From positions 1 through 47,993 of the forward strand of contig CADCBB010000019.1 of assembly GCA_902799555.1 (NCBI GenBank): DNA of 47,993 nt, given 5' to 3'. The stretch's first letter is position 1. The number at the start of each line of letters is the position of its first letter. Shown one piece after another: positions 7,413 through 14,737 of this stretch. Below the pieces are notes generated by a model, which saw nothing but the letters and a program-made list of their open reading frames with translations, searched no databases and had not been told where the DNA came from. Made by a program: the position numbers and the translations under genes. Source of the DNA: an uncultured Bacteroidales bacterium. GTDB taxonomy: Bacteria; Bacteroidota; Bacteroidia; Bacteroidales; Paludibacteraceae.

Positions 7413-8453
7413 TTATTTTACGATTTGACCTTGGAGGTTGAATACCTCATTACCACGGCGGATATAAACCTGACCGTCCTCAACGAACTTCTCAGCCTTT
7501 ACAGTCTCAACCTCTACGTTGTCAACAGCGGTTGTCTCGTTGATGACCATGCGGATATGCTTCGGAGCGCTACTAGCACCACCGGGCAGCGGCAAATAAG
7601 CCTTGTTAGCCGGCATATCAGATCCGGTGTACTGATACAGAGCTTCGTCATGAAGAACGTAAATATTGCCGGTATTGCTCGTCCATGAAGAACTCGGCTT
7701 CAGGCTATTACCCGAATAATCGGAAGAACCACTGCCTGCTGCGAAGTAATACTTCGTGTTCGGCGCACCGTAAACGATAACACCCTCGTTTGCTGCTACG
7801 TAATTCATTTCACTCAGATTCAATACATCACCTGCAATTGCGCCTTTGTAAATCTTAAGATCTGTCGGGAGAGTTAACGTTAGATCTGCATTGTAAGAGA
7901 ACGAAGCCCAACCATATGCATTAGTGGTCACATCTGTTACAAAACCGGTAACATTGTAGTTAATCACGAAGCGGTTTCCAATAACGGTATTGGTTCCTGC
8001 TACGTAGTTTTTTGCATTGGTGGTATTCACTTCAAACGGTCCGTAAGACTCACCATCAACGATGGTTTGCTCTGCACCGGTTACAAGGTCTTTGATGGTA
8101 AGAGAACCAACGCCTGTACCTGCTAATACATCTTCAAAATGAAGCGTATAGGATTGAGCTGCTGCACCCATACGATCGGTGATAAATGCTATCGGCAGAT
8201 TCTCGAAAGAACCATCCGTAGCGTAAATCGAATAGCGTTCATCGTCTTGAACATAGATAGCTACGTTGTCCGTGTTAGCCAGCGGAGCAACGAGAGTTGC
8301 GTTGTCGGCAGACGTCACGCCGGTACCCGAAGCGAGGAGCAGAGTACTCTCACCACCGCTTTGAGCCACAAGTTTGATGTTGACAGCGATGTCTTGGGCT
8401 GTCATTGTGATGGCAGCAAGTGCTGCTACACATAAACTAAAGATCTTTTTCAT
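7413..8453 (-). CDS. Secreted protein with T9SS-type C-terminal tail
   Basis: A 346-aa exported protein. The start is taken at MKKIFSLCVAALAAITMTAQ, a clean signal peptide. The nine codons ahead of it in the same frame overlap the preceding peptide gene's end and look spurious. The body is Gly/Ser/Thr/Asn-rich and beta-predicted with no enzyme motif. The last 30 residues, AEKFVEDGQVYIRRGNEVFN then LQGQIVK, match the short type IX sorting tail (GxxVYxxxGQ.V) that directs cargo across the outer membrane. It is probably a surface or secreted structural protein. It shares its middle sequence style (NYVAANEGVIVYGAPNTKYY) with cargo that caps other beta-helix proteins. Confidence 0.7.
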   Translation of the reverse strand: MKKIFSLCVAALAAITMTAQDIAVNIKLVAQSGGESTLLLASGTGVTSADNATLVAPLANTDNVAIYVQDDERYSIYATDGSFENLPIAFITDRMGAAAQSYTLHFEDVLAGTGVGSLTIKDLVTGAEQTIVDGESYGPFEVNTTNAKNYVAGTNTVIGNRFVINYNVTGFVTDVTTNAYGWASFSYNADLTLTLPTDLKIYKGAIAGDVLNLSEMNYVAANEGVIVYGAPNTKYYFAAGSGSSDYSGNSLKPSSSWTSNTGNIYVLHDEALYQYTGSDMPANKAYLPLPGGASSAPKHIRMVINETTAVDNVEVETVKAEKFVEDGQVYIRRGNEVFNLQGQIVK

Positions 8454-8479
8454 GTTTATTAAGTATAAGATGTTACTCA

Positions 8480-8623
8480 TTAAAATACCTTACGTTTGGG
8501 AGCAGTTGTTTTACCAATCTGTTGACCGCTATTAGCACCGCTTGTGCTGAAGATTTGACTGTCGCAAAGCGTTCCGGTCTCCCATGCGATAACTTCTACT
8601 ATAGGACTTTTATACGTTTTCAT
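8480..8623 (-). CDS. Small peptide (47 aa), Bacteroidales MKxYxxP type
   Basis: The peptide begins MKTYKSPIVEVIAWETGTLC and ends TTAPKRKVF. It lies between two T9SS cargo genes in the same direction, about 65 bp after the 1009-aa gene. A second in-frame ATG two codons upstream (8629) is possible. No signal peptide. It shares the MK-x-Y-x-x-P start, length and downstream-of-cargo position with the 7271-7399 peptide, so the two are probably relatives. Function unknown. Confidence 0.5.
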   Translation of the reverse strand: MKTYKSPIVEVIAWETGTLCDSQIFSTSGANSGQQIGKTTAPKRKVF

Positions 8624-8638
8624 ATACATCTAGTCATA

Positions 8639-8678
8639 TTCTCTCTTCCCGCAACGAGAATGCTACGGGAAGAAAGAA
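8639..8678 (-). terminator. Strong hairpin between cargo gene and small peptide gene
   Basis: A 13-bp stem with one mismatch (TTCTCTCTTCCCG at 8639-8651 against CGGGAAGAAAGAA at 8666-8678), loop 14 nt. There is no long T run, so it may be an attenuator or a 3'-end processing/stability element rather than a full terminator. Confidence 0.5.
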
Positions 8679-8687
8679 TAGATTATC

Positions 8688-11600
8688 TTATTTTACAATC
8701 TTTACACCGTTTACTACATAAACACCTGCCGGCAGATTCGTGAAGTCACGACCCATATATTGACCGGTGATAGTGTAAATACCGGTAGCCTTGACAGCCT
8801 CTTCTACATTCTCAATAGCCGTTGTTGCTTTCGGAGCGGCAATCACTTCGAAGCGAGCCGGAACGGTAGTGTTGGCAGCCTGCGTAAAGGAGTACTCTAC
8901 ACCTTCTTCCATTGCAATAGTCATACCTGTTACATTATCACGAAGCATATAATCCTCGTTGCCGTTTTCGAAGGACAGCGTGTACTCGGTAGCGTTGCCG
9001 GCTTGGAAGGAGATCAACGTATTCTCCAAATTGTCGGTAGCAACAATAGCTTGCTCACCATCGTTGGTGGCTACATAGAGGTTCATGCTGTTGTTGTTGA
9101 TGTACTTACCTGCGTCAGCACCGTTATCAAAAGCATTAGAGAAGTCCTCACCCTCAACGAGCGTAACCATCTCCTTGTTGCCTTCAGCAGCTACAGTAAT
9201 GTTCGTCCAGAGCATCGACTCACGACGAGCAGGAGCCGGAGAAGCTGAAACAAGCGAGTTGATACGCGGGTTGTTCCAAATAGCATCGCGGTAGTTAATC
9301 GGTGCATTACCACCATCTGCTTTCTTATTCAGAATGAATGCTTGCAGCGAACGAATCTCTTTGATAACAGTACCATCTTTGTACTTGGCAGAACCTATAC
9401 GGGCAGCCAGCGGGTTAACGCTGACGTAAGTATCAGCACCTGCGTCATAGAGCCATACAGTACGCTCGTAAACGGTGTTATCCAATGCACTCAAGAAATT
9501 GCTAATTACGATCGGTGCAGAATAGGAGTTACCGAAGTAACCATAACCATTTGAAGTAAACGCATATTCTCCATCTGTATTTCCGAGCAAGTTGCCTTTG
9601 AATGTGTATTCAACACCACCGTTAGCGGAGTTATTGGTTAACTGATAACCCTTGAACGGAACAAGGCTAGTCCAGCTATTAACCAAAGCCCAATCGTTAC
9701 CACCCCAAGTATATACACCGGTAACAAATTCAGTCTCGCCTGCGAAAAGACCATGAACAGCTTCGTCGAAGTTATTGGTCGGTTTGGTGGAAGGGGTAAT
9801 CTCAGCTACCGGACTTGCAAAATACTCCCAGATATAGTTCCATGGGTTAGCACTCTTTTGGCGAGCTTTTGTCGAAAGAATAACAGTTGCCAGAGGTTGT
9901 GTATTCTGAATTACATCCGGATCAATCAGTAGTGCTGCTTGTTTCTCGGAATTTGCCTGCAATACGAGATTGTCTGTACCGCTTGCAGAGGTGATACCAT
10001 TCACACCTACGGTTACTACAGCGCCCGGCTCAACCACAACTTGCGAACCTGCGTTTAAATCCAAACCACCATTACCGATATTAAGCGTTACATCTTCACT
10101 TACAACCAGTGTATAGTCTTCTGCAACCTCAACTTTCTTGGAACTCTGATCCTCGTTAAGAGTATATATTGTACCCTCTATATTTGGGGATTCAGCAGCC
10201 GTAGTTGCATTAATCTCTACATATTCAGCTTGTTCTTCCGTGAAATCGTAAGATTGTACGTAACTTTCTTCTCCGATTTGCCACAAGTCAGTATAAACAA
10301 CTGCATCATGGTTGTAAACCGTCGGAGTAGGATCTAAATGAGTAACTATATAACCGTCTGCCGGAACAAATGGGGTCGGGTCTGAAGAGAAAATACCTTC
10401 ACGTGCAGAAAGGTGACTTGCTGCCTCTTCCCATACCAACGTCTTAGAGCCAACAGGTTTTGTGTTATCCCAAGTATAGGCAAGAATAGCATCTTGGTGT
10501 TGAGCTAAGAATACACCGCCCTTGATAGTAAACTGCGGCATACCGCCAGGATAGTTACGATCTACGATAGATAATGCAGCACCATCGTGTATAAAACCGT
10601 CACCGGTCTTGGTTGCGCGTTCATCGGTACCATAAGCCTCAAAACGACCTCCGGTAATTGAACCTGTCATACCAACACCTGAACATAGCTGCACACCGGA
10701 ACCTCCCATAAACACAGGGTTCCCGGAAATTTTAAGCAAACCTGCCTGCGGATGATAGAGAGCTGCTTTTGTTTGTGCAGAGCCGATTGTGCCTCCGGAA
10801 ATATTGATAGTTGTTCCGGAATATTTGTTGCCACCATTACCAGATATAGCATAGAGTTTAGAGTCTATAGATCCTCCTGTCATATTCAGAGTAGCTCCAT
10901 TACCCCAAAGTACAATGCCATATGCATCTGATGTGGCATTTTTGCAAACAATAGAACCTCCGTTGATAGTCAAGGTAGTTGCAATAGGATCACCAGAACC
11001 TGAGGTGTTACCATAAATATCTATAACATAGGCTTTTGTTCCAGAACAAGTGTTGGTAATCAAACCGCCGTTAATCGTTATCTGAGCACCGCTCTGCGCA
11101 TAAATAGCATCCCATTTGGTTGTATTTTCAATAGTTCCGCCATTAATAGTCAATGTACATCCAGCACATTTTATCAAATCTGGAGTACCAGTGCCGATAT
11201 ATTTGACTGTACCACCGTTGATGGTTATAGTACTATTGGCATAGCCATAGATGGCGTTGCTTGAGCCTGATGACTGTACAGTTACACCATCGTTAATCTC
11301 AAATTCTGCATTTGTCCTGCACAAAACGGTCCATGAGCCACTAGTGATATATCCATCATTTGAAGTATCAGTATTAATAAGAATCAGTTTGTTACCTCCA
11401 TATATGTTTAGAACAGTAGCAGAAGCTTTCGAAAGCGTCTTGCCATTAACATCTAATGTGACGGTTTTGTTGAGACCTTCTGCTAATGCAAATGAGCCTT
11501 CTACACTACTGAGTAGTTTAATAATGCCCTCATTAGCTACATCTGCAATCGTTGCATTGAGAGCCTCTTGTGCAGTTGCATAAATGTGATTTTCTGCGTC

Positions 11601-11717
11601 AGCTTCATCGCCTTTGTAATAGGTCGTCTCACCTATTTGAGCGATTGCAACATTTTCGCCCCACGCCATAACGCTACATACCAGCGTCATTAGCGAAATT
11701 AAGAAAAATTTTTTCAT
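8688..11717 (-). CDS. Large secreted beta-helix protein with T9SS C-terminal tail
   Basis: A 1009-aa exported protein with signal peptide MKKFFLISLMTLVCSVMAWG. Residues about 120-330 hold parallel beta-helix repeats: ITINGGTVKYIG, LTINGGTIENT, ITINGGLITNT, LTINGGSIVC, LNMTGGSIDSK, INISGGTIGSA. A long beta-rich middle follows, and the end is IYTITGQYMGRDFTNLPAGV then YVVNGVKIVK, a type A T9SS sorting domain that anchors or releases cargo at the surface. It is probably an adhesin or matrix protein. No catalytic residues were recognised. The 5' leader has a GCAA-loop hairpin. No good -7 box was found upstream. Confidence 0.8.
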   Translation of the reverse strand: MKKFFLISLMTLVCSVMAWGENVAIAQIGETTYYKGDEADAENHIYATAQEALNATIADVANEGIIKLLSSVEGSFALAEGLNKTVTLDVNGKTLSKASATVLNIYGGNKLILINTDTSNDGYITSGSWTVLCRTNAEFEINDGVTVQSSGSSNAIYGYANSTITINGGTVKYIGTGTPDLIKCAGCTLTINGGTIENTTKWDAIYAQSGAQITINGGLITNTCSGTKAYVIDIYGNTSGSGDPIATTLTINGGSIVCKNATSDAYGIVLWGNGATLNMTGGSIDSKLYAISGNGGNKYSGTTINISGGTIGSAQTKAALYHPQAGLLKISGNPVFMGGSGVQLCSGVGMTGSITGGRFEAYGTDERATKTGDGFIHDGAALSIVDRNYPGGMPQFTIKGGVFLAQHQDAILAYTWDNTKPVGSKTLVWEEAASHLSAREGIFSSDPTPFVPADGYIVTHLDPTPTVYNHDAVVYTDLWQIGEESYVQSYDFTEEQAEYVEINATTAAESPNIEGTIYTLNEDQSSKKVEVAEDYTLVVSEDVTLNIGNGGLDLNAGSQVVVEPGAVVTVGVNGITSASGTDNLVLQANSEKQAALLIDPDVIQNTQPLATVILSTKARQKSANPWNYIWEYFASPVAEITPSTKPTNNFDEAVHGLFAGETEFVTGVYTWGGNDWALVNSWTSLVPFKGYQLTNNSANGGVEYTFKGNLLGNTDGEYAFTSNGYGYFGNSYSAPIVISNFLSALDNTVYERTVWLYDAGADTYVSVNPLAARIGSAKYKDGTVIKEIRSLQAFILNKKADGGNAPINYRDAIWNNPRINSLVSASPAPARRESMLWTNITVAAEGNKEMVTLVEGEDFSNAFDNGADAGKYINNNSMNLYVATNDGEQAIVATDNLENTLISFQAGNATEYTLSFENGNEDYMLRDNVTGMTIAMEEGVEYSFTQAANTTVPARFEVIAAPKATTAIENVEEAVKATGIYTITGQYMGRDFTNLPAGVYVVNGVKIVK

Positions 11718-11743
11718 AAAAATGAATTTTTTTGTTAATACTT

Positions 11744-11757
11744 GAGGGTTGCCCCTC
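11744..11757 (-). other. Leader hairpin with GCAA tetraloop before the beta-helix gene
   Basis: Minus strand GAGGG-GCAA-CCCTC, 26 bp ahead of the start codon. The perfect 5-bp stem with a GNRA loop could affect mRNA stability or ribosome access. It has the same architecture as the leader hairpin at 16669-16682. Confidence 0.4.
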
Positions 11758-11842
11758 GTTAATTATAAATTGGTTTTGTTTTGGTTTTATCTATGTATCT
11801 GGTCTACTGGTCTATTGGTCATATAGGCGATCATAGACGACG

Positions 11843-11881
11843 AAAAAGCGGTAAACCGCTTTAATTGGATTACCGCTTTTT
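11843..11881 (-). terminator. Terminator of toxin-antitoxin module 1 (repeat copy)
   Basis: A 12-bp perfect stem, AAAAAGCGGTAA against TTACCGCTTTTT, with a T run on either strand. It is a copy of the same hairpin seen at 12635-12687 and 13483-13521, each at the 3' end of a toxin gene. Confidence 0.75.
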
Positions 11882-11903
11882 AATGTAACTTATGTGTTAT
11901 GTG

Positions 11904-12176
11904 TTACTTATCTTCGTAATGCTCTTCTGCTTGAATGACAAGTACAGAAATGGTCTCGTCATAAATGTCGTAAATAATTCTATCATGCGCAGTTATGTGC
12001 CGTGAGTATGTAATATCATTCCCACCGACTAGAGGCTCAGGATGCCCAATACCTGTTCGGGGATGCTGCATAATGTCAAACAACACCTTGGTTGCTTTAT
12101 TAAACAGCTGCGGGTTAGACTTTTTCCATTTCGCAAGAGTCTTTTTTGCAGCTTTTGTATAATCGACTGTATACAT
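11904..12176 (-). CDS. Txe/YoeB-type mRNA-interferase toxin
   Basis: A 90-aa RelE/ParE-superfamily toxin. LAKWKKSNPQLFNKATKVLF, HPRTGIGHPEPLVGG, the YSRHI and DRIIYDI strands and the HYEDK C-terminus (Txe/YoeB proteins end HYxDK) identify it. It should cleave mRNA at the ribosome when free. Its ATG overlaps the antitoxin stop (TAATG), giving translational coupling and the usual antitoxin-first order. It is related to the toxin at 13542-13817: both share the GHPEPL core and the HYEDK end. Confidence 0.88.
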   Translation of the reverse strand: MYTVDYTKAAKKTLAKWKKSNPQLFNKATKVLFDIMQHPRTGIGHPEPLVGGNDITYSRHITAHDRIIYDIYDETISVLVIQAEEHYEDK

Positions 12177-12415
12177 TACAAACTATCGAAAAATTGCTGC
12201 ATCTCTTGCTTGGTTCTACATTTTATCGTCTGCCCCTCCGCATATTCTTTGCGTGCTTTATTGATTCGACGACGCAAGGCTGGCGTAACAGAGGGACTAT
12301 CTTCAGTACTCTCTACCGAAGATTCTCTTTTACTAACTACCCATCCTAAGGTTTTTACCATTTGTTCAAACCAGCCTACTTGTGCTGCGGGTATTTGTAC
12401 TGTCATTATTGCCAT
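12176..12415 (-). CDS. Antitoxin of module 1
   Basis: A 79-aa protein, MAIMTVQIPAAQVGWFEQMV at its start and KCRTKQEMQQFFDSL at its end. Sequence alone does not assign a DNA-binding family. The short N-terminal beta strand, acidic linker and helical end fit a toxin-wrapping antitoxin. The role is inferred from the one-base overlap with the YoeB-type toxin. A strong AAGGAGG RBS precedes the start by 5 bp, and the same leader (CATAATAACCTCCTTTGCAT on the plus strand) serves the antitoxin at 14067. Antitoxins normally repress their own promoter. Confidence 0.75.
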   Translation of the reverse strand: MAIMTVQIPAAQVGWFEQMVKTLGWVVSKRESSVESTEDSPSVTPALRRRINKARKEYAEGQTIKCRTKQEMQQFFDSL

Positions 12416-12430
12416 AATAACCTCCTTTGC

Positions 12431-12489
12431 ATCAAAATTTGCTAAGCAATAAATTTTTCTCGTGCATACAGCACTCGATTAAAATTTGC
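12431..12489 (-). other. Module 1 leader with about 47 nt extra between direct repeats
   Basis: The leader contains AAAATTTGCT twice (12436-12445 and 12482-12491 region) flanking about 47 nt absent from the otherwise matching leader at 14085-14097. The extra part includes TTAATCGAGTGCTG and GCACGAGAAA, shared with the leader near 7105-7130. Confidence 0.5.
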
Positions 12490-12491
12490 TG

Positions 12492-12522
12492 CAAAGATAC
12501 AGCTTTTTTCTGACATATGCAA
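12492..12522 (-). promoter_or_regulatory. Extended promoter of toxin-antitoxin module 1
   Basis: Minus strand TTG 12522-12520, a 20-nt spacer (CATATGTCAG, A run, GCTG) and TATCTTTG 12499-12492. The -7 box is 77 bp ahead of the antitoxin start. Confidence 0.75.
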
Positions 12523-12590
12523 GAGAAAAGAGCTTTTTCGAATCATTTTGGTCTTTTTTGACTAAAAATAACGGTAATCCAATATGTCAA
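12511..12590. repeat. 80-bp repeat upstream of module 1 (partner at 14117-14196)
   Basis: Runs from TGACATATGCAAGAGAAAAG to GGTAATCCAATATGTCAA and matches 14117-14196 with only a one-T length difference (CATTTT versus CATTTTT). It covers the promoter -33 region and the start of the 84-bp repeat. Confidence 0.85.
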
Positions 12591-12654
12591 TGTCCATTTG
12601 CCGGCTTTTTATAACCTCCGGCTCGGTTAATACGAAAAAGCGGTAATCCGCTTT
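12571..12654. repeat. 84-bp direct repeat, copy 1
   Basis: Base-for-base identical to 13419-13502. It begins ACGGTAATCCAATATGTCAA, includes the small inverted repeat GCCGG/CCGGC, and ends in the AAAAAGCGGTAATCCGCTTT arm of the terminator hairpin. Confidence 0.9.
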
Positions 12655-12687
12655 GAGTGTTTCCACTCTATTGAATTACCGCTTTTT
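12635..12687 (-). terminator. Terminator of toxin-antitoxin module 2
   Basis: AAAAAGCGGTAAT at 12635-12647 pairs with ATTACCGCTTTTT at 12675-12687. The longer loop than the copies at 11843 and 13483 carries an inner GAGTG/CACTC stem. Confidence 0.7.
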
Positions 12688-12713
12688 AATGTGTTATAAC
12701 TTACTCTATATAA

Positions 12714-13121
12714 TCAGTCTAAATTCAGTCTAAATTGAGTAGGCGAGAGGAGCCTTGTATCTCTATGCTTTTCTAAATCAGTCAGATCCTTATCTCCGGA
12801 GATGATATAATCCGCTTCGATCGAATCTGCAAAAGATAATAGATATAAGTCTTTGCTATCACGAATATATACATCTGCTTGATGAGTAATAGTAGCATTG
12901 ATGCAATAGACCTTTATCAGTTTGAACAGTTGTTCTATGTCTTCTTCGCCTATACGGCTGCGAATTTTAGGACGACTTGCTACGTCTCCAATCTCGCGTA
13001 ACAATTGAGGACAAACATATACATCGATATGCTCATCTGTCAATATACTATGCATCAATTCCTTTTGGAAGCCCAGCAGGAAAGAGATCCACACATTGCA
13101 ATCAATAATGACTTTCATCAT
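12714..13121 (-). CDS. PIN-domain toxin (VapC-like, COG1569 type)
   Basis: A 135-aa PIN-family ribonuclease. The N-terminal IIDCNVWIS supplies the first metal-binding Asp. The conserved Glu is in LLREIGDV. RDSKDLYLLSFADSIEADYI and SGDKDL carry the remaining acidic residues. TA toxins of this class cut RNA until bound by the antitoxin. The start overlaps the antitoxin stop by 4 bp (ATGA). A short direct repeat, CAGTCTAAATT, spans its 3' end. Confidence 0.88.
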   Translation of the reverse strand: MMKVIIDCNVWISFLLGFQKELMHSILTDEHIDVYVCPQLLREIGDVASRPKIRSRIGEEDIEQLFKLIKVYCINATITHQADVYIRDSKDLYLLSFADSIEADYIISGDKDLTDLEKHRDTRLLSPTQFRLNLD

Positions 13122-13321
13122 GCGTAGCGCACAGCGCGAACTTCGTTCATAATATCCTCTTCCGTGAGATCCACATTCATCGGACGAGTCTGCATAAACT
13201 CTTCCAACATTTGCTCGCGAGTCTCAGATTGCCAGCCGAAACGATTAACCAATTCCTGCAGCAAAGCCCAATCTGCGCGTGGGATATTCAAATATACCCC
13301 TTGTGTCATAGTTGCTGTCAT
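13118..13321 (-). CDS. Antitoxin of module 2 (partner of PIN toxin)
   Basis: A 67-aa protein starting MTATMTQGVYLNIPRADWAL and ending EEDIMNEVRAVRYA. The opening resembles the module 1 antitoxin (MTVQIPAAQVGWFEQMVKTLGW compared with VYLNIPRADWALLQELVNRFGW): a beta strand, a Trp and a helix. The two antitoxins thus seem related although their toxins belong to different families. An AGGAGG RBS lies 5 bp before the ATG. Role inferred from the ATGA overlap with the PIN gene. Confidence 0.75.
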   Translation of the reverse strand: MTATMTQGVYLNIPRADWALLQELVNRFGWQSETREQMLEEFMQTRPMNVDLTEEDIMNEVRAVRYA

Positions 13322-13349
13322 AATAACCTCCTATTTTGCGTTCACGACG

Positions 13350-13380
13350 CAAAGGTACAGCTTTTTTCTGATATACGCAA
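13350..13380 (-). promoter_or_regulatory. Extended promoter of toxin-antitoxin module 2
   Basis: TTG 13380-13378, a 20-nt spacer beginning CGTATATCAG and ending GCTG, TACCTTTG 13357-13350, 29 bp ahead of the antitoxin start. Confidence 0.75.
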
Positions 13381-13418
13381 GTTTTTGAGCAACTTTTTTA
13401 CTTTTGTCGCTCATTTTT

Positions 13419-13502
13419 ACGGTAATCCAATATGTCAATGTCCATTTGCCGGCTTTTTATAACCTCCGGCTCGGTTAATACGAAAAAGCGGTAATCCGCT
13501 TT
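13419..13502. repeat. 84-bp direct repeat, copy 2
   Basis: Identical to 12571-12654. It separates modules 2 and 3 exactly as copy 1 separates modules 1 and 2. Confidence 0.9.
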
Positions 13503-13521
13503 AATTGGATTACCGCTTTTT
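13483..13521 (-). terminator. Terminator of toxin-antitoxin module 3
   Basis: AAAAAGCGGTAAT/ATTACCGCTTTTT hairpin 21 bp beyond the toxin stop, differing from the 11843 copy by a single base in the loop-side arm. Confidence 0.75.
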
Positions 13522-13541
13522 AATGTATTATGTATTATGTG

Positions 13542-13817
13542 TTACTTATCTTCGTAATGGCCATAGGCCGTGAGGATAAGAACTATGACTTGCTGCTCAA
13601 TTATCTGATAGACTAACCTATGCTTCTTATTGATCTGACGACTCCAACGTCCCTCGGGCTTGCCTTTGAGGGGTTCGGGATGTCCTGTACCGGTCTTAGG
13701 GTGCTCTCGCAATTCTTCGATAAAAGATTTGACCTTTTGAAATGCTTTTGGCTCATTCATTAACAATTTTGCCAAACCCTCATTCGCCTCCAGCGTGAAT
13801 TTAATCTCATATAACAT
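13542..13817 (-). CDS. Txe/YoeB-type toxin of module 3
   Basis: A 91-aa RelE-superfamily toxin with GLAKLLMNEPKAFQKVKSFI, HPKTGTGHPEPLKG, WSRQINKKHRLVYQI and the closing HYEDK. The start is set at ATG 13817 (MLYEIKFTLE). A GTG two codons upstream is an alternative. The coding start overlaps the antitoxin end by 11 bp, more than in modules 1 and 2. Expected function is ribosome-dependent mRNA cleavage. Confidence 0.88.
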   Translation of the reverse strand: MLYEIKFTLEANEGLAKLLMNEPKAFQKVKSFIEELREHPKTGTGHPEPLKGKPEGRWSRQINKKHRLVYQIIEQQVIVLILTAYGHYEDK

Positions 13818-14067
13818 AGCCACAGCGTTTTAACATATCCTCTAAAGATTCGCCAGGCAATTGAGTAGTGTACTCACCCCGAGCATATTGCTGTTCTGCG
13901 CGATCAATGCGGGCAAAGAACTCCTCCTTTGTCATGCACGTCGGATCGTCGGTCATCTTATTAACAAGACGGCGAAGCGACTTAGCTGCTTTTTCGAGCA
14001 TCGACTCATCTTGCGAAAGAATTGCCAAGTTCCGATAGATGTCTGCATTGAGTTGTAAAGCTGTCAT
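13807..14067 (-). CDS. Antitoxin of module 3
   Basis: An 86-aa helical protein. It starts MTALQLNADIYRNLAILSQD and has a Lys/Arg-rich first half (MLEKAAKSLRRLVNKM), then an acidic second half ending LEDMLKRCGYVI. The layout (DNA-binding or dimerising N-terminus, toxin-binding C-terminus) is typical of small antitoxins partnered to YoeB-type toxins. AAGGAGG precedes the start by 5 bp. The leader is the short version of the one in module 1. Confidence 0.78.
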   Translation of the reverse strand: MTALQLNADIYRNLAILSQDESMLEKAAKSLRRLVNKMTDDPTCMTKEEFFARIDRAEQQYARGEYTTQLPGESLEDMLKRCGYVI

Positions 14068-14096
14068 AATAACCTCCTTTGCATCAAAATTTGCTG

Positions 14097-14127
14097 CAAA
14101 GATACAGCTTTTTTATGACATATGCAA
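14097..14127 (-). promoter_or_regulatory. Extended promoter of toxin-antitoxin module 3
   Basis: TTG 14127-14125, a 20-nt spacer (CATATGTCAT, A run, GCTG), TATCTTTG 14104-14097. One base differs from the module 1 promoter. Confidence 0.75.
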
Positions 14128-14196
14128 GAGAAAAGAGCTTTTTCGAATCATTTTTGGTCTTTTTTGACTAAAAATAACGGTAATCCAATATGTCAA
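14117..14196. repeat. 80-bp repeat upstream of module 3 (partner at 12511-12590)
   Basis: Near-identical to 12511-12590. It ends at TATGTCAA, after which the flank diverges, marking the right edge of the repeated toxin-antitoxin block. Confidence 0.85.
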
Positions 14197-14213
14197 AGAT
14201 CTTTCCAAAGTGT

Positions 14214-14274
14214 GGCATAGGTACGAAGTAAGATACAAAAAGATACAAAAAAATATGAACTTCGTACCTATGCC
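14214..14274. repeat. 16-bp perfect inverted repeat with A-rich loop
   Basis: GGCATAGGTACGAAGT (14214-14229) and ACTTCGTACCTATGCC (14259-14274) are perfect reverse complements. The 29-nt loop contains AAGATACAAA twice in tandem. It lies just outside the toxin-antitoxin repeats. It is not followed by a T run, so a protein-binding or mobile-element role is as likely as termination. Confidence 0.75.
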
Positions 14275-14302
14275 GTACTATGGTATTTCAATAGGACACA
14301 AT

Positions 14303-14386
14303 AAAAAAAGCGGTAACCTGCTGACTGTGTTCCGCTTTCAATACTGCGTATAAAAAAAGCGGGACTGCAATCTTGCTGTTCCGCAT
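14303..14386 (-). terminator. Two tandem GCGG/CCGC hairpins
   Basis: Two similar stem-loops (14303-14339 and 14352-14386). On the minus strand each ends CCGC-TTTTTTT, with loops sharing the GCTG and TGTTCC parts. They look like duplicated intrinsic terminators for any transcript coming from 14.4-14.7 kb. Confidence 0.55.
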
Positions 14387-14388
14387 TC

Positions 14389-14737
14389 TGAGGCTCTGGT
14401 ATTGCCTTTGTAACAAACAGCAACACCGAAGCCCACGCCGTACGTATATATATTATTTAAGGTACACGCCTATGCGCGTACGTGTATATACATACCATAG
14501 GCATCTTAGTGTCGCAATGTTTTGTTACTTTCAACGAAATTTACCAGATTTCAGAATGCCAAAACAAAGCGCGTAAGACGCTATCTATTATGTCCTGTAT
14601 CCCTCCGCACTTTTGGACACCTCCCCGACGTGGACTACAAAAAATGTATATCCTACGAAAAAAATGACATACGCAAATAATATGTCACTTTTTTTCATTT
14701 TTTTTGTTTTTTTTATACCTCCAAGGCATTCTATAAT
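14389..14737. other. Gene-free stretch with an imperfect ACGTATATA hairpin
   Basis: No convincing protein is seen on either strand. The stretch 14441-14505 can fold: TACGTATATATAT faces GTGTATATACATA, with an inner TACACG/CGTGTA stem. A fragment resembling the -33 end of the local promoters (TGACATACGCAAA on the plus strand) lies at about 14668 but lacks a proper -7 box. A small RNA ending at the tandem hairpins is possible but unproven. Confidence 0.35.

Noticed and set aside
12571-13502. Integron-like attC sites flanking the toxin-antitoxin modules
   Set aside because: The repeats lack the paired GTTRRRY/RYYYAAC core boxes and no integron integrase is present, so only generic repeat-mediated exchange is proposed.
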